A DNA stretch of 64,000 bases from Gammaproteobacteria bacterium (GTDB lineage Bacteria; Pseudomonadota; Gammaproteobacteria; GRL18), in NCBI GenBank assembly GCA_026994225.1, contig JALWRI010000075.1:1-64000 (forward strand), in the 5' to 3' direction. Every line of letters begins with the position of its first letter. Within the stretch, counting starts at the first letter, position 1. The notes under the pieces were generated by a model. It was not told the origin of the DNA. It searched no databases and saw nothing but the letters and a program-made list of their open reading frames with translations. This document shows, piece by piece, positions 18,733 through 28,743 of the stretch. A program made the translations under genes and the position numbers.

Positions 18733-20112
18733 ATGTCATTGGATACAGGGATGACTATTTTAATAGTCGATGATTCTGGAATTATGCGTAATATGTTGAA
18801 AAAATTTCTGTCTAAAATAGGCTATCAGGATTTTATTACAGCAAAAGATGGGAAAGATGCAGTAGAAAAGCTACAGAATAATGTTGTTGACTTGATTATT
18901 TCTGATTGGAATATGCCCCGTATGGATGGTATGGAGTTATTACAATGGGTACGATATGATGATTCATATCAAGATATTCCATTTATCATGGCAACGGCAC
19001 AAGGTGATAAAACACAACAAGAAGCAATCAAACAAGAAGGGGGGAATGGACAAATTACCAAACCTTTTACTGAAGCAGAATTATCCAAAAAGTTAGAGGA
19101 AGTATTTGGTTTAACCAGCACAGAAGAGGTAAAACCTATAGAACGGGAATTTGTCAATGGTAAGGTAAAAATACGTGCCACGCATATTCAAATTACCGAT
19201 CACCTTGCACTGGGTGTATTAAAGCGTTTAATTGATATTGGTGAGATACGTCCTAAATATTTTGATTTGGATATTAAATGTATGACGGGATGGAATCCGG
19301 TACAAGAAATGCTGGAAAAAGGTGAGGTAGATGTAGCGTTTGTGTTAGCACCTATTGCAATGGATTTATTTGCTTTTGATGTACCGGTACGCTTGGTCTC
19401 CCTGGCACATAAAAATGGTAGTAGTTTGGTACATAATATCACTTATAAAGAATATAACTATCCATCTTTAAAGGATTTTTATAAATATAAAGTGGTCAAT
19501 ATTCCTCATAAAATGTCCATTCATCATATTTTGGCACATAAATTTTTAACAGAATTAGGCTTAAAACCTGGATTACCCGAAAAAAATAAACCGGTGAATG
19601 TCCGTTTTGAAGTAGTACCTCCCATCCAAATGGGGCCTATTATGAAAGGGCGGGATTATATGGGAGGATTTATTGTAGCAGAGCCAATTGCAAGCAATGC
19701 GATTGCAAAAGGGATTGCGGAAATGGAATGTTTATCATCTTCTTTATGGGATGATCATCCCTGTTGTATTGTTGCTATGCAAAATGAATTTATAGATAAA
19801 TATACCGATGCTGCTTATGAATTTACCTCCTTATTAGTGCAAGCGGGTAAATTTATTGAAAATAACAAGACCAAAGCAGCAGAAATAGCCGTTTCATTTT
19901 TAGATCCTAAGAAACAAATTGGTTTAACAGTGCCTATTTTAGAAAATGTATTACATCAAGAACATGGTATTAGTATGGCAGATTTATATCCAAAATTAGA
20001 AGAGCTAGATGAAATGCAGCGGTATATGTATTATCAGATGAACATTGGTTCATTGATTAATGTTGAAGATTTTGTTGATTTTCGTTTTATTGATGAAGCA
20101 ACAAAAAAATAG
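18733..20112 (+). CDS. CheY-like receiver fused to NMT1/SsuA-type substrate-binding domain (cytosolic)
   Basis: The protein has 459 residues. Residues about 8-128 form a receiver domain: LIVDDSGIMRN, phospho-acceptor in LIISDWNMPRMDG, Thr in IMATAQ and Lys in ITKPF. From about 148 to 440 it resembles the NMT1/NrtA/SsuA class of ABC substrate-binding proteins: RATHIQITDHLALGVLK, MTGWNPVQEMLEKGEVDVAF. This class is normally periplasmic, but no signal sequence exists and the receiver must be in the cytoplasm. The ligand is unknown. The gene lies 64 bp before a REC-REC-GGDEF gene on the same strand. AGAGG before ATG 18733 supports the start. Confidence 0.82.
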   Translation: MSLDTGMTILIVDDSGIMRNMLKKFLSKIGYQDFITAKDGKDAVEKLQNNVVDLIISDWNMPRMDGMELLQWVRYDDSYQDIPFIMATAQGDKTQQEAIKQEGGNGQITKPFTEAELSKKLEEVFGLTSTEEVKPIEREFVNGKVKIRATHIQITDHLALGVLKRLIDIGEIRPKYFDLDIKCMTGWNPVQEMLEKGEVDVAFVLAPIAMDLFAFDVPVRLVSLAHKNGSSLVHNITYKEYNYPSLKDFYKYKVVNIPHKMSIHHILAHKFLTELGLKPGLPEKNKPVNVRFEVVPPIQMGPIMKGRDYMGGFIVAEPIASNAIAKGIAEMECLSSSLWDDHPCCIVAMQNEFIDKYTDAAYEFTSLLVQAGKFIENNKTKAAEIAVSFLDPKKQIGLTVPILENVLHQEHGISMADLYPKLEELDEMQRYMYYQMNIGSLINVEDFVDFRFIDEATKK

Positions 20113-20176
20113 AGCAGGTAATCGTACCTTCTTAATTGTTAATTGGATGCAATTGTATAGTAGGTAATATTTGATT

Positions 20177-21451
20177 ATGAATATGGTTGAACAAGCAACT
20201 AAAAATATTATCTTATTAGTAGATGATAGTCGTGCTATTTTGAAGTTATTAACAGCATATATAGAACAAAATGATTTTTTACAGGTAGTAACCGCTGAAA
20301 GTTATGCAGGTGCTAAAGCGTGTCTAAATCAACAAGGTGATTCGCCTTTTCTTTGTGCAGTGTTAGATTTACACTTACCTGATGCGCCAAATGGTGAAAT
20401 TATAGCGTTGGTACAGCAATTTAATATTCCTATTATTATTTTGACAGCATCACGAGATATTGCTATAAAACAAACCTTGGAAGCAGAGTTAATTATTGAA
20501 TATGTTATTAAATCCGAAGCAGAAGAAATAGAATATGTAGCTGGGATTGTATCACATATTTACTATAATCAATTTTGTAAAGTATTACTAGTTGATGATT
20601 CTCTCGCTTATTTACAATATTTAAGCTCTTTAGTGGAAAATTTACGTTATCAGGTATTGTTAGCAAAAGATGGTCTGGAAGCACTTGAAGTGTTAGATAA
20701 AAATACAGATATAAGCGTAATAATCACTGATTATGTCATGCCTAGAATGGATGGTTTAGAGTTAATTAATGCCGTAAGAAGCCGTTATAAAAAAGAAGAA
20801 ATATCTATATTGGGTATATCGATGAGTGATAATCGTGAACTCATTGTACGTTTACTTAAAATGGGGGCAAATGATTTTATGCCCAAGCCGATAATACCGG
20901 ATGAGTTTTATTGTCGAGTAATCCAAAATGTCAATATGATTCAATATGTACGGGAAATAAAGAAAACGGCAACCAGTGATTATTTAACACAACTGCATAA
21001 CAGGCGTAATTTATTTGAATTAGGTGAAGTGCTATATGCGAATGCAAAACGAGGTGCATTACGTATTGTAGCTGCGATGATTGATGCAGATCATTTTAAA
21101 CAAGTGAATGACCGATATGGACATGATGTAGGTGATATAGTCCTTGTCAGTATTGCAAATGCCTTAAAGAGGAGTATGCGGGTATCTGATATTATTGCTC
21201 GTTTTGGTGGTGAGGAATTTGTTTGTATTGCAGTGATAAAAGAAGATAAGGATGCGATGATTTTATTTGAAAAGGTACGTAAAGCGGTTGCGGCACTTTC
21301 TATACCAGTAGGAAAAGAAGAGTTAAAAGTGACGATCAGTATTGGTGCAAGCTATAATCTGGGGAATAACCTGGATGAAATGTTGAAGTTTGCTGATGAC
21401 GCGATGTATCAGGCAAAGGAAAATGGTCGTAATCAGGTCGTTATTGCTTGA
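20177..21451 (+). CDS. Dual-receiver GGDEF diguanylate cyclase
   Basis: The protein has 424 residues from ATG 20177; a TTG two codons upstream is a weaker choice. The first receiver (about 10-125) has LLVDDSR and phospho-acceptor in AVLDLHLPD, with Lys in VIKS. The second (about 133-255) has LLVDDSL, IITDYVMPRMDG and MPKPI. The GGDEF domain (about 262-424) has TQLHNRR and FGGEEF with an inhibitory RxxD (RVSD) five residues before it. It should produce c-di-GMP under phosphorylation control. This two-receiver layout recalls PleD. It follows the receiver-binding-protein fusion, so the pair may act in one pathway. It converges on a chemoreceptor. Confidence 0.93.
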   Translation: MNMVEQATKNIILLVDDSRAILKLLTAYIEQNDFLQVVTAESYAGAKACLNQQGDSPFLCAVLDLHLPDAPNGEIIALVQQFNIPIIILTASRDIAIKQTLEAELIIEYVIKSEAEEIEYVAGIVSHIYYNQFCKVLLVDDSLAYLQYLSSLVENLRYQVLLAKDGLEALEVLDKNTDISVIITDYVMPRMDGLELINAVRSRYKKEEISILGISMSDNRELIVRLLKMGANDFMPKPIIPDEFYCRVIQNVNMIQYVREIKKTATSDYLTQLHNRRNLFELGEVLYANAKRGALRIVAAMIDADHFKQVNDRYGHDVGDIVLVSIANALKRSMRVSDIIARFGGEEFVCIAVIKEDKDAMILFEKVRKAVAALSIPVGKEELKVTISIGASYNLGNNLDEMLKFADDAMYQAKENGRNQVVIA

Positions 21452-21457
21452 TCAAGC
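21446..21457. repeat. 12-bp perfect palindrome at convergent gene ends
   Basis: GCTTGATCAAGC spans the stop codon of the cyclase gene and lies just before the stop of the convergent receptor gene. It has no following T-tract, so a terminator role is possible but weak. Confidence 0.35.
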
Positions 21458-21469
21458 TTGTCATAATGA

Positions 21470-22588
21470 TTACTCCACTTTTTTAGCTACTAAACTAACA
21501 GCATCAAGGGTTTTAGACAACTCTAAGATTAAGGTATGGTTGGATTCTGAATTATGTGTTGCTTTATCGACAGTAGGTAACATATCACGTTCAATGGTTT
21601 CAATCATATTACTGACCAAAGAGAGATTACGCCCAATACGCATTTTAATATTGCGGGTAGTTTCGGGTATTTTGGTTAAGACTTCGACCCGTTCATTGAC
21701 TTGTTTCGTAACAGTATTGACAGCTTCAACACTGGTATTGATATTAGCTATAACATTGTCTGTAATAGTAGTAGTGGCTTCAATTGTTTGAGCAATTTTA
21801 TTGACAGCTTCTTCAGTATGGCTAGAGAGTTTTCTTACTTCTGCCGCAACAATGGCAAAACCACGACCATGTTCTCCTGCCCGAGCAGCTTCGATCGTGG
21901 CATTGAGTGCTAATAAATTGATTTGGGTAGAAATTTCTTTAATTGCGGCAATAATGACTTGAATTTCATTTGACTGCTTTGCAAGAATATGGGTATTTTC
22001 TTCTAATTGATGCATTTTAGCTAATACTTCAGTACTTAGTGGAGCAGCTGCGGTAACAATACCTTGTACTTCCTGGTCAACTGTATCACTGGTATCCAAA
22101 GCTCGTTGTTGTAAATTTTTCATACGGTTAGCAACTTCCTCCAGCGTTTCATGCGTGGTATGCATAAACTGATGGATTTGCTGAAAACTTTGGTAGATAG
22201 TGATAATACCATCACGTAAATGATGTACTTGTTTTTGATGTTTTAGTAATTCTTGTTGTAGACTACTTTCTTCTTGTTGTTGATCTTCAATCTTTTCAAT
22301 TAAGGATTGAAAATTATCGTGAAAATATTGACAAATATTATCAATAGAAGGGACAAGAGTGGTTGAGGATGAATTACTGAGTAAAGGAGAATGGTGTATT
22401 TGTTGTAAAATACTGTACATTTTTTGATATTGAGTACGTTGTAAAATAATACTATATATAAAAACCCCTATGCTTATCAAGAACATAAAAAAAGTGATAA
22501 TATCGACATCGTGTTGCCATAAAAAATAGGCCAGTACACAAAAAGCAATACTATTTAATATAATTTGTAATATTATTTTTTTAGGCAT
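21470..22588 (-). CDS. Methyl-accepting chemotaxis protein, short membrane-anchored
   Basis: This receptor has 372 residues from ATG 22588; a TTG five codons upstream is less likely. Two hydrophobic segments at about residues 5-22 and 28-47 are separated by only a few residues, so no periplasmic sensor domain exists. A coiled-coil cytoplasmic part follows, with the signalling hairpin [20 protein letters not shown] at about 225-245. There is no HAMP domain that I can see. It probably senses membrane state or cytoplasmic signals, as other receptors of this shape are thought to do. It is convergent with the cyclase gene; the desulfurase gene upstream is on the same strand, 55 bp away. Confidence 0.9.
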   Translation of the reverse strand: MPKKIILQIILNSIAFCVLAYFLWQHDVDIITFFMFLISIGVFIYSIILQRTQYQKMYSILQQIHHSPLLSNSSSTTLVPSIDNICQYFHDNFQSLIEKIEDQQQEESSLQQELLKHQKQVHHLRDGIITIYQSFQQIHQFMHTTHETLEEVANRMKNLQQRALDTSDTVDQEVQGIVTAAAPLSTEVLAKMHQLEENTHILAKQSNEIQVIIAAIKEISTQINLLALNATIEAARAGEHGRGFAIVAAEVRKLSSHTEEAVNKIAQTIEATTTITDNVIANINTSVEAVNTVTKQVNERVEVLTKIPETTRNIKMRIGRNLSLVSNMIETIERDMLPTVDKATHNSESNHTLILELSKTLDAVSLVAKKVE

Positions 22589-22643
22589 GAGTCTTTTTCT
22601 CAATATAAGGGTAAAGGGTTATCATGGATATTATAAGTGAAAA

Positions 22644-24071
22644 TTAAGTTTGTTCTAATAATTTATCAATAATTTCAGGTAAAATATCTAACAGGTAGTG
22701 GATATCAGAGATATTTGTTGTCAGTCCGAAACTAAACCGAATTGCACCATAATGATATTGATGTTTTTGTTGTATATGAGTAATAACATGCGATTGTTCA
22801 GTATTCCCTGCTTGACAGGCTGAGGCAGCAGAAACATAGATACCTGCTTGATGCAGACTTAATAATAATGAACCACTATCTATATGAGCAAAACCAATAT
22901 TGATAATATTGGGGATACGTTGAGATGCACCATAGACGATATAATCTATCTTTGTTTTTGATAAACCTTGTAAAAAATACTGTTGTAATTGTTGGTAATG
23001 CTGTTGTTCTTTAGTTATGTAACAGTATGCCAGTTTTGCTGCCATGCCGAGGGCAATGATATGTCCGATATTTTCTGTACCAGAACGTAAATCGTATTCT
23101 TGTCCACCACCATGTAATAATGGTGTTAATGTGATAGCAGGAGAAATATATAATGCTCCAATTCCCTTTGGCGCATAGATTTTATGTCCAGAAAGAGTTA
23201 ATAAAGTGATACCCCATTGCTGCGGTCTTATTTTTAATTTTCCAAATCCTTGTACTGCATCTACCATGAAAGGAATATGTTTAGATTGACATAATTTTGC
23301 AATGCTTTGAATAGGATTCATAGTACCAAGTTCATTATTTACTAACATTAAAGTAACTAATATAGTATTAGGTGTGATGGCTTTGGCAACACTGTCAGCA
23401 GTTACTATACCATCGGGGGCATCAAGATATTCTACTAAAAAACCTAACGTTTCTAAATAAGCTAATGTTTTTAAAACCGAAGGGTGTTCTATTTTACTGC
23501 TAATAATATGAGCGGGCTGATGAAGATATTGAAAGGCAATCCCTTTAATAGCCATATTATTTGCTTCAGTACCTCCACTGGTAAAAATTAAGGTATGAGG
23601 CTCTACATGCAAGCATTTAGCAAGCTGTTGTTTAGCATGTAATACATGATTAGCGGCTCGTTTACCTAATTGACTACTGCTGCTTGGATTACCATAATCG
23701 AGGTCTGCTTGATAATAATCTAGTAAAGCCTGTTGAACTTGAGGACGTAAATAAGTCGTAGCAGCATGATCAAGGTAAATATTTTTTTCAGGGGTTTGTG
23801 ATACATTCACAACGGGTTTACATAATTGCTTCATAGATTGTATAGGAATACCTGTCCAGGTATATAAAGACTGCAAACCATGAGGAAATAATGATTCAAT
23901 GTCCAAACGATTATAACCCGTATGTTTTTGGATATTAACATATAAAGGGGCAACTTTATTTTGCTGATAATAATCGTAAGTATAATCAAGAAGTTTTAGG
24001 TGTGCATCGGTGAGCTTCACCTTATTTCTTTTTGCTACTTCATTAAACAGGGTACGTGCAAAATTATTCAT
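22644..24071 (-). CDS. Cysteine desulfurase (NifS/IscS family) with N-terminal DsrC/TusE-like domain
   Basis: The protein has 475 residues from ATG 24071. An N-terminal domain (about 1-80) resembles DsrC/TusE sulfur-relay proteins: VKLTDAHLKLLDYTYDYY, then APLYVNIQKHTG and LFPHGLQSLYTWTGIPI. The canonical C-terminal GCV tail is absent; the nearest Cys is 84 in KQLC. Residues about 97-475 form the desulfurase: LDHAATTYLRP, TSGGTEANN, PLP lysine in SGHK (297) and catalytic Cys419 in SAASACQ. The reaction takes sulfur from L-cysteine as a persulfide. The start overlaps the DUF169 stop by eight bases, so translation is coupled. A direct transfer to the fused domain is inference. Confidence 0.85.
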   Translation of the reverse strand: MNNFARTLFNEVAKRNKVKLTDAHLKLLDYTYDYYQQNKVAPLYVNIQKHTGYNRLDIESLFPHGLQSLYTWTGIPIQSMKQLCKPVVNVSQTPEKNIYLDHAATTYLRPQVQQALLDYYQADLDYGNPSSSSQLGKRAANHVLHAKQQLAKCLHVEPHTLIFTSGGTEANNMAIKGIAFQYLHQPAHIISSKIEHPSVLKTLAYLETLGFLVEYLDAPDGIVTADSVAKAITPNTILVTLMLVNNELGTMNPIQSIAKLCQSKHIPFMVDAVQGFGKLKIRPQQWGITLLTLSGHKIYAPKGIGALYISPAITLTPLLHGGGQEYDLRSGTENIGHIIALGMAAKLAYCYITKEQQHYQQLQQYFLQGLSKTKIDYIVYGASQRIPNIINIGFAHIDSGSLLLSLHQAGIYVSAASACQAGNTEQSHVITHIQQKHQYHYGAIRFSFGLTTNISDIHYLLDILPEIIDKLLEQT

Positions 24072-24933
24072 CAGCACCAGGATATAAATGGAAGGGAAAA
24101 CCTGTTTGAGAATCGAGCATACCTTGTACCATATTCTTGAAAATATCGAAAGGCATACCAACTCCCATTCTATCCGCTTCAAATTGAGCAATTAACCTTG
24201 CACCAAGGCAATAACTAGAGACATTCATATCCTGGGTGAGATAAGGGCGAACAATTAAATCTGAATTAACCGCACGGATACCCCCCATACTGGCATTCAC
24301 ACGTTTTCCAGTATGAAATTGATAGGCTTGAATAATACGGGTTAGTTCTACAGGTCGTACACTTAAAATAATAATATCTGGGGTAATAGTAAAGGTATCA
24401 AATTCCACAGAATGGAAAAAAACATAACGCATTGTTGGAGGTTGTATTGCCATCATGCCATCGACGGCTTTTTTTGCCGTAGCCAGGGAATCATAGCGAC
24501 CACTATCTTGTTCTCCAAATAAAGCAAAATCTGGACGTTGTGCTGCATGGCAGGCATAAACCGTGCCGCTAGTAAAATCTTTTGGTGTGGGAGGAATAAA
24601 GCTATCAGGGGTATCAACGTGTGTTTTCATAATATCGGTATAGACCCGACTTCCTTCCATAGGTGTATCTTGTTGTGCATCAATGAGTCCTAAGCTGATG
24701 CCCGCAGCAATACAACCAATATTATCTTGTGAAAGGCATAAAGCATCACCAAGTGATGCTTGTTTACTTGCCTGGCAGCTAGTAAATGTCACTTCTTCTG
24801 GATGGTAATCAAGTAATTGATCTGGAATAGGGGTATTTTGTTGATAAAAGTTGACAGCAGTGAGCGGAATAGTCAAGGCATCAACCTGCATTGCTTCTAT
24901 CATTGATTGGTAAAGTTGTTGTAATTCGGTCAT
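24064..24933 (-). CDS. DUF169 family protein
   Basis: A 289-residue soluble protein of the DUF169 (COG2043) family, whose activity is not known to me. Family features visible are the Cys-containing stretch ASLGDALCLSQDNIGCIAAG at about 68-87 and CHAAQRPDFALFGE. Near the C-terminus is SSYCLGARLIAQFEADRMGV. I chose ATG 24933 because AGGAGA precedes it at good spacing; an upstream in-frame start at 24996 lacks one. It is the first gene of a two-gene operon with the DsrC-like/NifS fusion, which hints at a link to sulfur handling (inference from context only). Confidence 0.82.
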   Translation of the reverse strand: MTELQQLYQSMIEAMQVDALTIPLTAVNFYQQNTPIPDQLLDYHPEEVTFTSCQASKQASLGDALCLSQDNIGCIAAGISLGLIDAQQDTPMEGSRVYTDIMKTHVDTPDSFIPPTPKDFTSGTVYACHAAQRPDFALFGEQDSGRYDSLATAKKAVDGMMAIQPPTMRYVFFHSVEFDTFTITPDIIILSVRPVELTRIIQAYQFHTGKRVNASMGGIRAVNSDLIVRPYLTQDMNVSSYCLGARLIAQFEADRMGVGMPFDIFKNMVQGMLDSQTGFPFHLYPGADE

Positions 24934-25360
24934 ATTTTCTCCTGAAAATGACATTGGAAAATATTCTAAAAAGATAATTCCAAAGGGAATATACAATTTA
25001 ACACGTCAAAATATCTTATTTATAAAATAAAAACAAGCCCATATTTCATTGAGCTTAATATAGCAGTTTTAGAAGTATTTTTATATACAAGAGGGAATAT
25101 ATTATCTTACTTTTCCCATTATTATTGTACAATTAACACTATTACGGTGAGAATGGGCTGTTTTAAGAAATTTAGAAAACCTCGTGCAACTAATATGTTT
25201 TTATAACTGATTGATATATGAAATATTTATTATATTAAACGAGGGGTTAATTATTAATGTGTTTATATAGCAGCGTAGAATATTGTCCCTTAAGCAAATA
25301 TTTTGGGCGGTATATCGATGCTTATTGAATTATCAATATTTATTTAAGTGAGGCAAATTG
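24934..25360. other. Gene-free stretch with nested inverted repeats
   Basis: This 427-bp AT-rich gap separates the divergent DUF169 and hda genes. It must hold both promoters. I see inverted repeats AGCCCAT (25036-25042) / ATGGGCT (25153-25159), about 110 bp apart, and CCTCGT (25180-25185) / ACGAGG (25239-25244). No coding fragment was recognised. Confidence 0.4.
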
Positions 25361-26041
25361 ATGAATAATCAACTTGCACTGGGGATACAGCTTTTAGATA
25401 CTGCTAATTTTGACAATTTTGGCAGTGGAGAAAATAAAGAGCTGATAGCTTTATTGCAACAAGTTAAAGAACCATTTATTTATCTTTTTGGGGCATCAGG
25501 GGTGGGGAAGTCACATCTATTACAAGCAAGTTGTTTTGCTGCACAACAGCGTCAGAAAACAGCTTTCTATCTAGCATTGAATGAGGCTGAAACATTTGAT
25601 AACAAGATGTTACAAAATTTGGAAAATTATGATGTCGTGTGTATTGATGATATTCATTCCATCAGGGGCAAGTTAGAATGGGAGGAAGCCCTGTTTCATT
25701 TGTTTAATCGTGTATTTAAAGATAAAATATTGATTGTATCAGCAAATGTAGCACCACAGTATGTGGATTTTCAATTAACAGATTTAAAAACACGTTGTGG
25801 TTGGGGCATTACCTATCCGGTTATAGAATTGTCTGATCAGGAAAAAGCAAAAATATTACAGTTACGTGCAGAGCATAGAGGTCTGGAATTATCAGATGAA
25901 GTAGTGCAATACGTATTAAAATATAGCTCTCGAAATATGCGAGATTTATTGCAGTTTTTAGAAAAACTTGATTATTTGTCCTTAGCTCAACAACGGAAAA
26001 TTACCATTCCTTTTGTAGCGAGTATTTTAAAACATTATTGA
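25361..26041 (+). CDS. hda: DnaA regulatory inactivator Hda / DnaA-like AAA+ protein
   Basis: A 226-residue protein made of a DnaA-type AAA+ domain without the DNA-binding domain IV. It has Walker A GASGVGKSHLLQA, Walker B VVCIDDIHSI, a sensor motif in ILIVSAN and an arginine-containing DLKTRCGWG. With the beta clamp, Hda stimulates ATP hydrolysis on DnaA and prevents re-initiation. The N-terminal NNQLALGIQLLDTANFDNF has the QL-x-L/GI type clamp-binding shape expected. Start ATG 25361 follows GTGAGG. The C-terminal lid includes NMRDLLQFLEKLD. Confidence 0.92.
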   Translation: MNNQLALGIQLLDTANFDNFGSGENKELIALLQQVKEPFIYLFGASGVGKSHLLQASCFAAQQRQKTAFYLALNEAETFDNKMLQNLENYDVVCIDDIHSIRGKLEWEEALFHLFNRVFKDKILIVSANVAPQYVDFQLTDLKTRCGWGITYPVIELSDQEKAKILQLRAEHRGLELSDEVVQYVLKYSSRNMRDLLQFLEKLDYLSLAQQRKITIPFVASILKHY

Positions 26042-26209
26042 TGTAAGTGATGGCAGTAATTTCAGTTATTCCGTGAGCAACCCGGCAAGGCTTAATAGAG
26101 GAGAAAAATACTGCGAAGGGATCCAATACCAAGTATTCAATACAATTAATAACTATAATGCTGAGTAAGAGCAAGTAATTGAACAAAATAAAACGTTGTA
26201 GGAAAGAAA

Positions 26210-26815
<606 letters not shown>

Positions 26816-26950
26816 TCACTTAATCTTTTTTTTAATAGCTCAAGTGATGATACTAGCATAAAAATAATATTGTCGTAAAAAATTCTATAAAAATAACCGA
26901 TAATAAACTAAAATGGTCACATCAATTATGTAGTTCTAAAGGAGAAAAGA

Positions 26951-27316
26951 ATGCAATTTATAAAACATATCACATTAATGACGTTTGTAGGAGTGTTCGT
27001 GTTAGGGTGTGAAAGTAATGAGAATACATCACATCAAGCTATGCATGAGGCATCATCAGAACATACTATGACTGCATCACCTAAAGCAAAAGTGGAAACC
27101 TTATTAAAAGAGGCTAAAGCGGATTTAGCCGTTGCTATAAAAGAGGGTTATGCATGGCGTGATACCGGTAAAATGATCAAAAAAGCAGAAGCAGCATTAG
27201 CAAAAGAAGAATATCTAAAAGCAGAAAGCATTGCTATGGCAGCAAAAGAACAATCTAAAATGGCAAAGATACAACAGCAACAACAATCTCAAGTGGTTGC
27301 TAAAATGTTTAAGTAA
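26951..27316 (+). CDS. Small Ala/Lys/Gln-rich lipoprotein
   Basis: A 121-residue lipoprotein: signal sequence with lipobox VLGC (Cys at about residue 20), then a Ser/His/Glu-rich linker and a helical domain rich in Ala, Lys and Gln (about 50-115). The helical part resembles DUF4398-type repeats in periplasmic proteins. Function is unknown. Start ATG 26951 follows AAAGGAGAAAAG, a strong ribosome site, suggesting good expression. Confidence 0.85.
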   Translation: MQFIKHITLMTFVGVFVLGCESNENTSHQAMHEASSEHTMTASPKAKVETLLKEAKADLAVAIKEGYAWRDTGKMIKKAEAALAKEEYLKAESIAMAAKEQSKMAKIQQQQQSQVVAKMFK

Positions 27317-27486
27317 GTATTATCTATATGCCTATACCCAAATCCAAATAGGAATAGACTTGCTTTTTTATACCCTCACTTCCATCTCGGGATGGGGGGA
27401 TTAACTAGAAGAGATTTTTCTTGAAAAGATACAGATATTTTTTGTAGATTAATCCTTGATTGTTTAAGCTACAAGAAAGGTATGTG

Positions 27487-28743
27487 ATGATAGTTAAAGA
27501 TTTTTTTAAGCAACAGTTTGTTCCCTCATCTTTTTATACATTTTGTCTATTTTTTAAAAAATTATACAGCTTTGTACGCTATATTTTTCGCTCTTTTTTT
27601 GGGGACGATTCTTTAGCAACGGCTGCTTCTTTGAGTTTTACTTCATTGTTATCGTTAGTCCCCTTACTTGCTGTCATGTTTGTGGGTTTTTCTGGTTTTC
27701 CCGTGTTTCAAGAAGTGTTAGGTAAAGTACAAAATTTTATTTTTGATAATTTAGTGCCAGCATCAAGTCAACAAGTACAACAATATCTACTAAATTTTAT
27801 TGACAGAGCATCAAATTTAACAGCGATAGGCTTATTATTTTTATTAATCACCGCATTATTATTGATGTCCACTATTGATAGGACACTCAATAATATCTGG
27901 GGAGTAAAACAGGAAAGGAACTTTGTAGCAGGGTTTATGACATATTGGTCAGTATTAACTGTCGGCCCTATCATGGTGGGATTAAGTTTGATGTTAACTT
28001 CTTATTTTGTATCGTTGCCGTTATTAAACCATACCGCAAGTATTTTAGGTGAACCCGCAGTTATTTTAAAAATTATACCCTCTTTATTTTCTTGTATGGC
28101 ATTTAGTTTAGTATATTTAGTAGTACCTAATACATCCGTCAAAGTATTACATGCCTTGACGGGGGGGATAGTCGCTACTATTTTATTTGAATCAGCGAAA
28201 GGAGGGTTTACAGCATATATTACTGCATTTCCTACTTATCAAGATATTTATGGTGCATTATCGAGTATTCCAGTATTCTTTTTATGGGTTTATATTTCCT
28301 GGGTGATTATTTTATTAGGTGCTTATACGACCAGAGCAATGGGTAGTTTTAATGAATATATTGCCCAAAAAGAACTGGTAATAGATGAAAGGAAATTATT
28401 ATTTTATGCCTATAGAACTATTTTCGAATTATGGAAAAAACAGTGTAAAGGACAAAGTATTGATTTTTTGGAATTAGAAAATAATTTGTTAATAGATGTA
28501 CCACATTTGCAAAAAATATTATCTGATTTGGAAATTGCTCAATGGATATATCAAACAGAAGGTAATACCTGGATTTTAGCACGAGATATTGCTGAAGTGA
28601 GTTTTATGGAATTTTATCAAGATTTAGGGTATGCCCTACCTACAGAAAAAACGCATGATGCTACCTTTGATAATCTCATGCATAATACGGAAGAAGTGCT
28701 AAGTAATATTTTAGATAAACCATTAAAAGAATTATTTCATTAA
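27487..28743 (+). CDS. YihY/BrkB family inner membrane protein
   Basis: A 418-residue protein with about six membrane segments in the first 310 residues and a cytoplasmic C-terminal domain. GDDSLATAASLSFTSLLSLV is the conserved start of the family, followed by TIDRTLNNIWGVKQERNF and, near 265-280, IYGALSSIPVFFLWVYISWV. The C-terminal part is a winged-helix-like segment. The family is often misnamed ribonuclease BN. The activity is not established. I chose ATG 27487 after AAGAAAGG rather than TTG 27460. Its last 12 bases overlap the end of the convergent sensor stub. Confidence 0.9.
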   Translation: MIVKDFFKQQFVPSSFYTFCLFFKKLYSFVRYIFRSFFGDDSLATAASLSFTSLLSLVPLLAVMFVGFSGFPVFQEVLGKVQNFIFDNLVPASSQQVQQYLLNFIDRASNLTAIGLLFLLITALLLMSTIDRTLNNIWGVKQERNFVAGFMTYWSVLTVGPIMVGLSLMLTSYFVSLPLLNHTASILGEPAVILKIIPSLFSCMAFSLVYLVVPNTSVKVLHALTGGIVATILFESAKGGFTAYITAFPTYQDIYGALSSIPVFFLWVYISWVIILLGAYTTRAMGSFNEYIAQKELVIDERKLLFYAYRTIFELWKKQCKGQSIDFLELENNLLIDVPHLQKILSDLEIAQWIYQTEGNTWILARDIAEVSFMEFYQDLGYALPTEKTHDATFDNLMHNTEEVLSNILDKPLKELFH

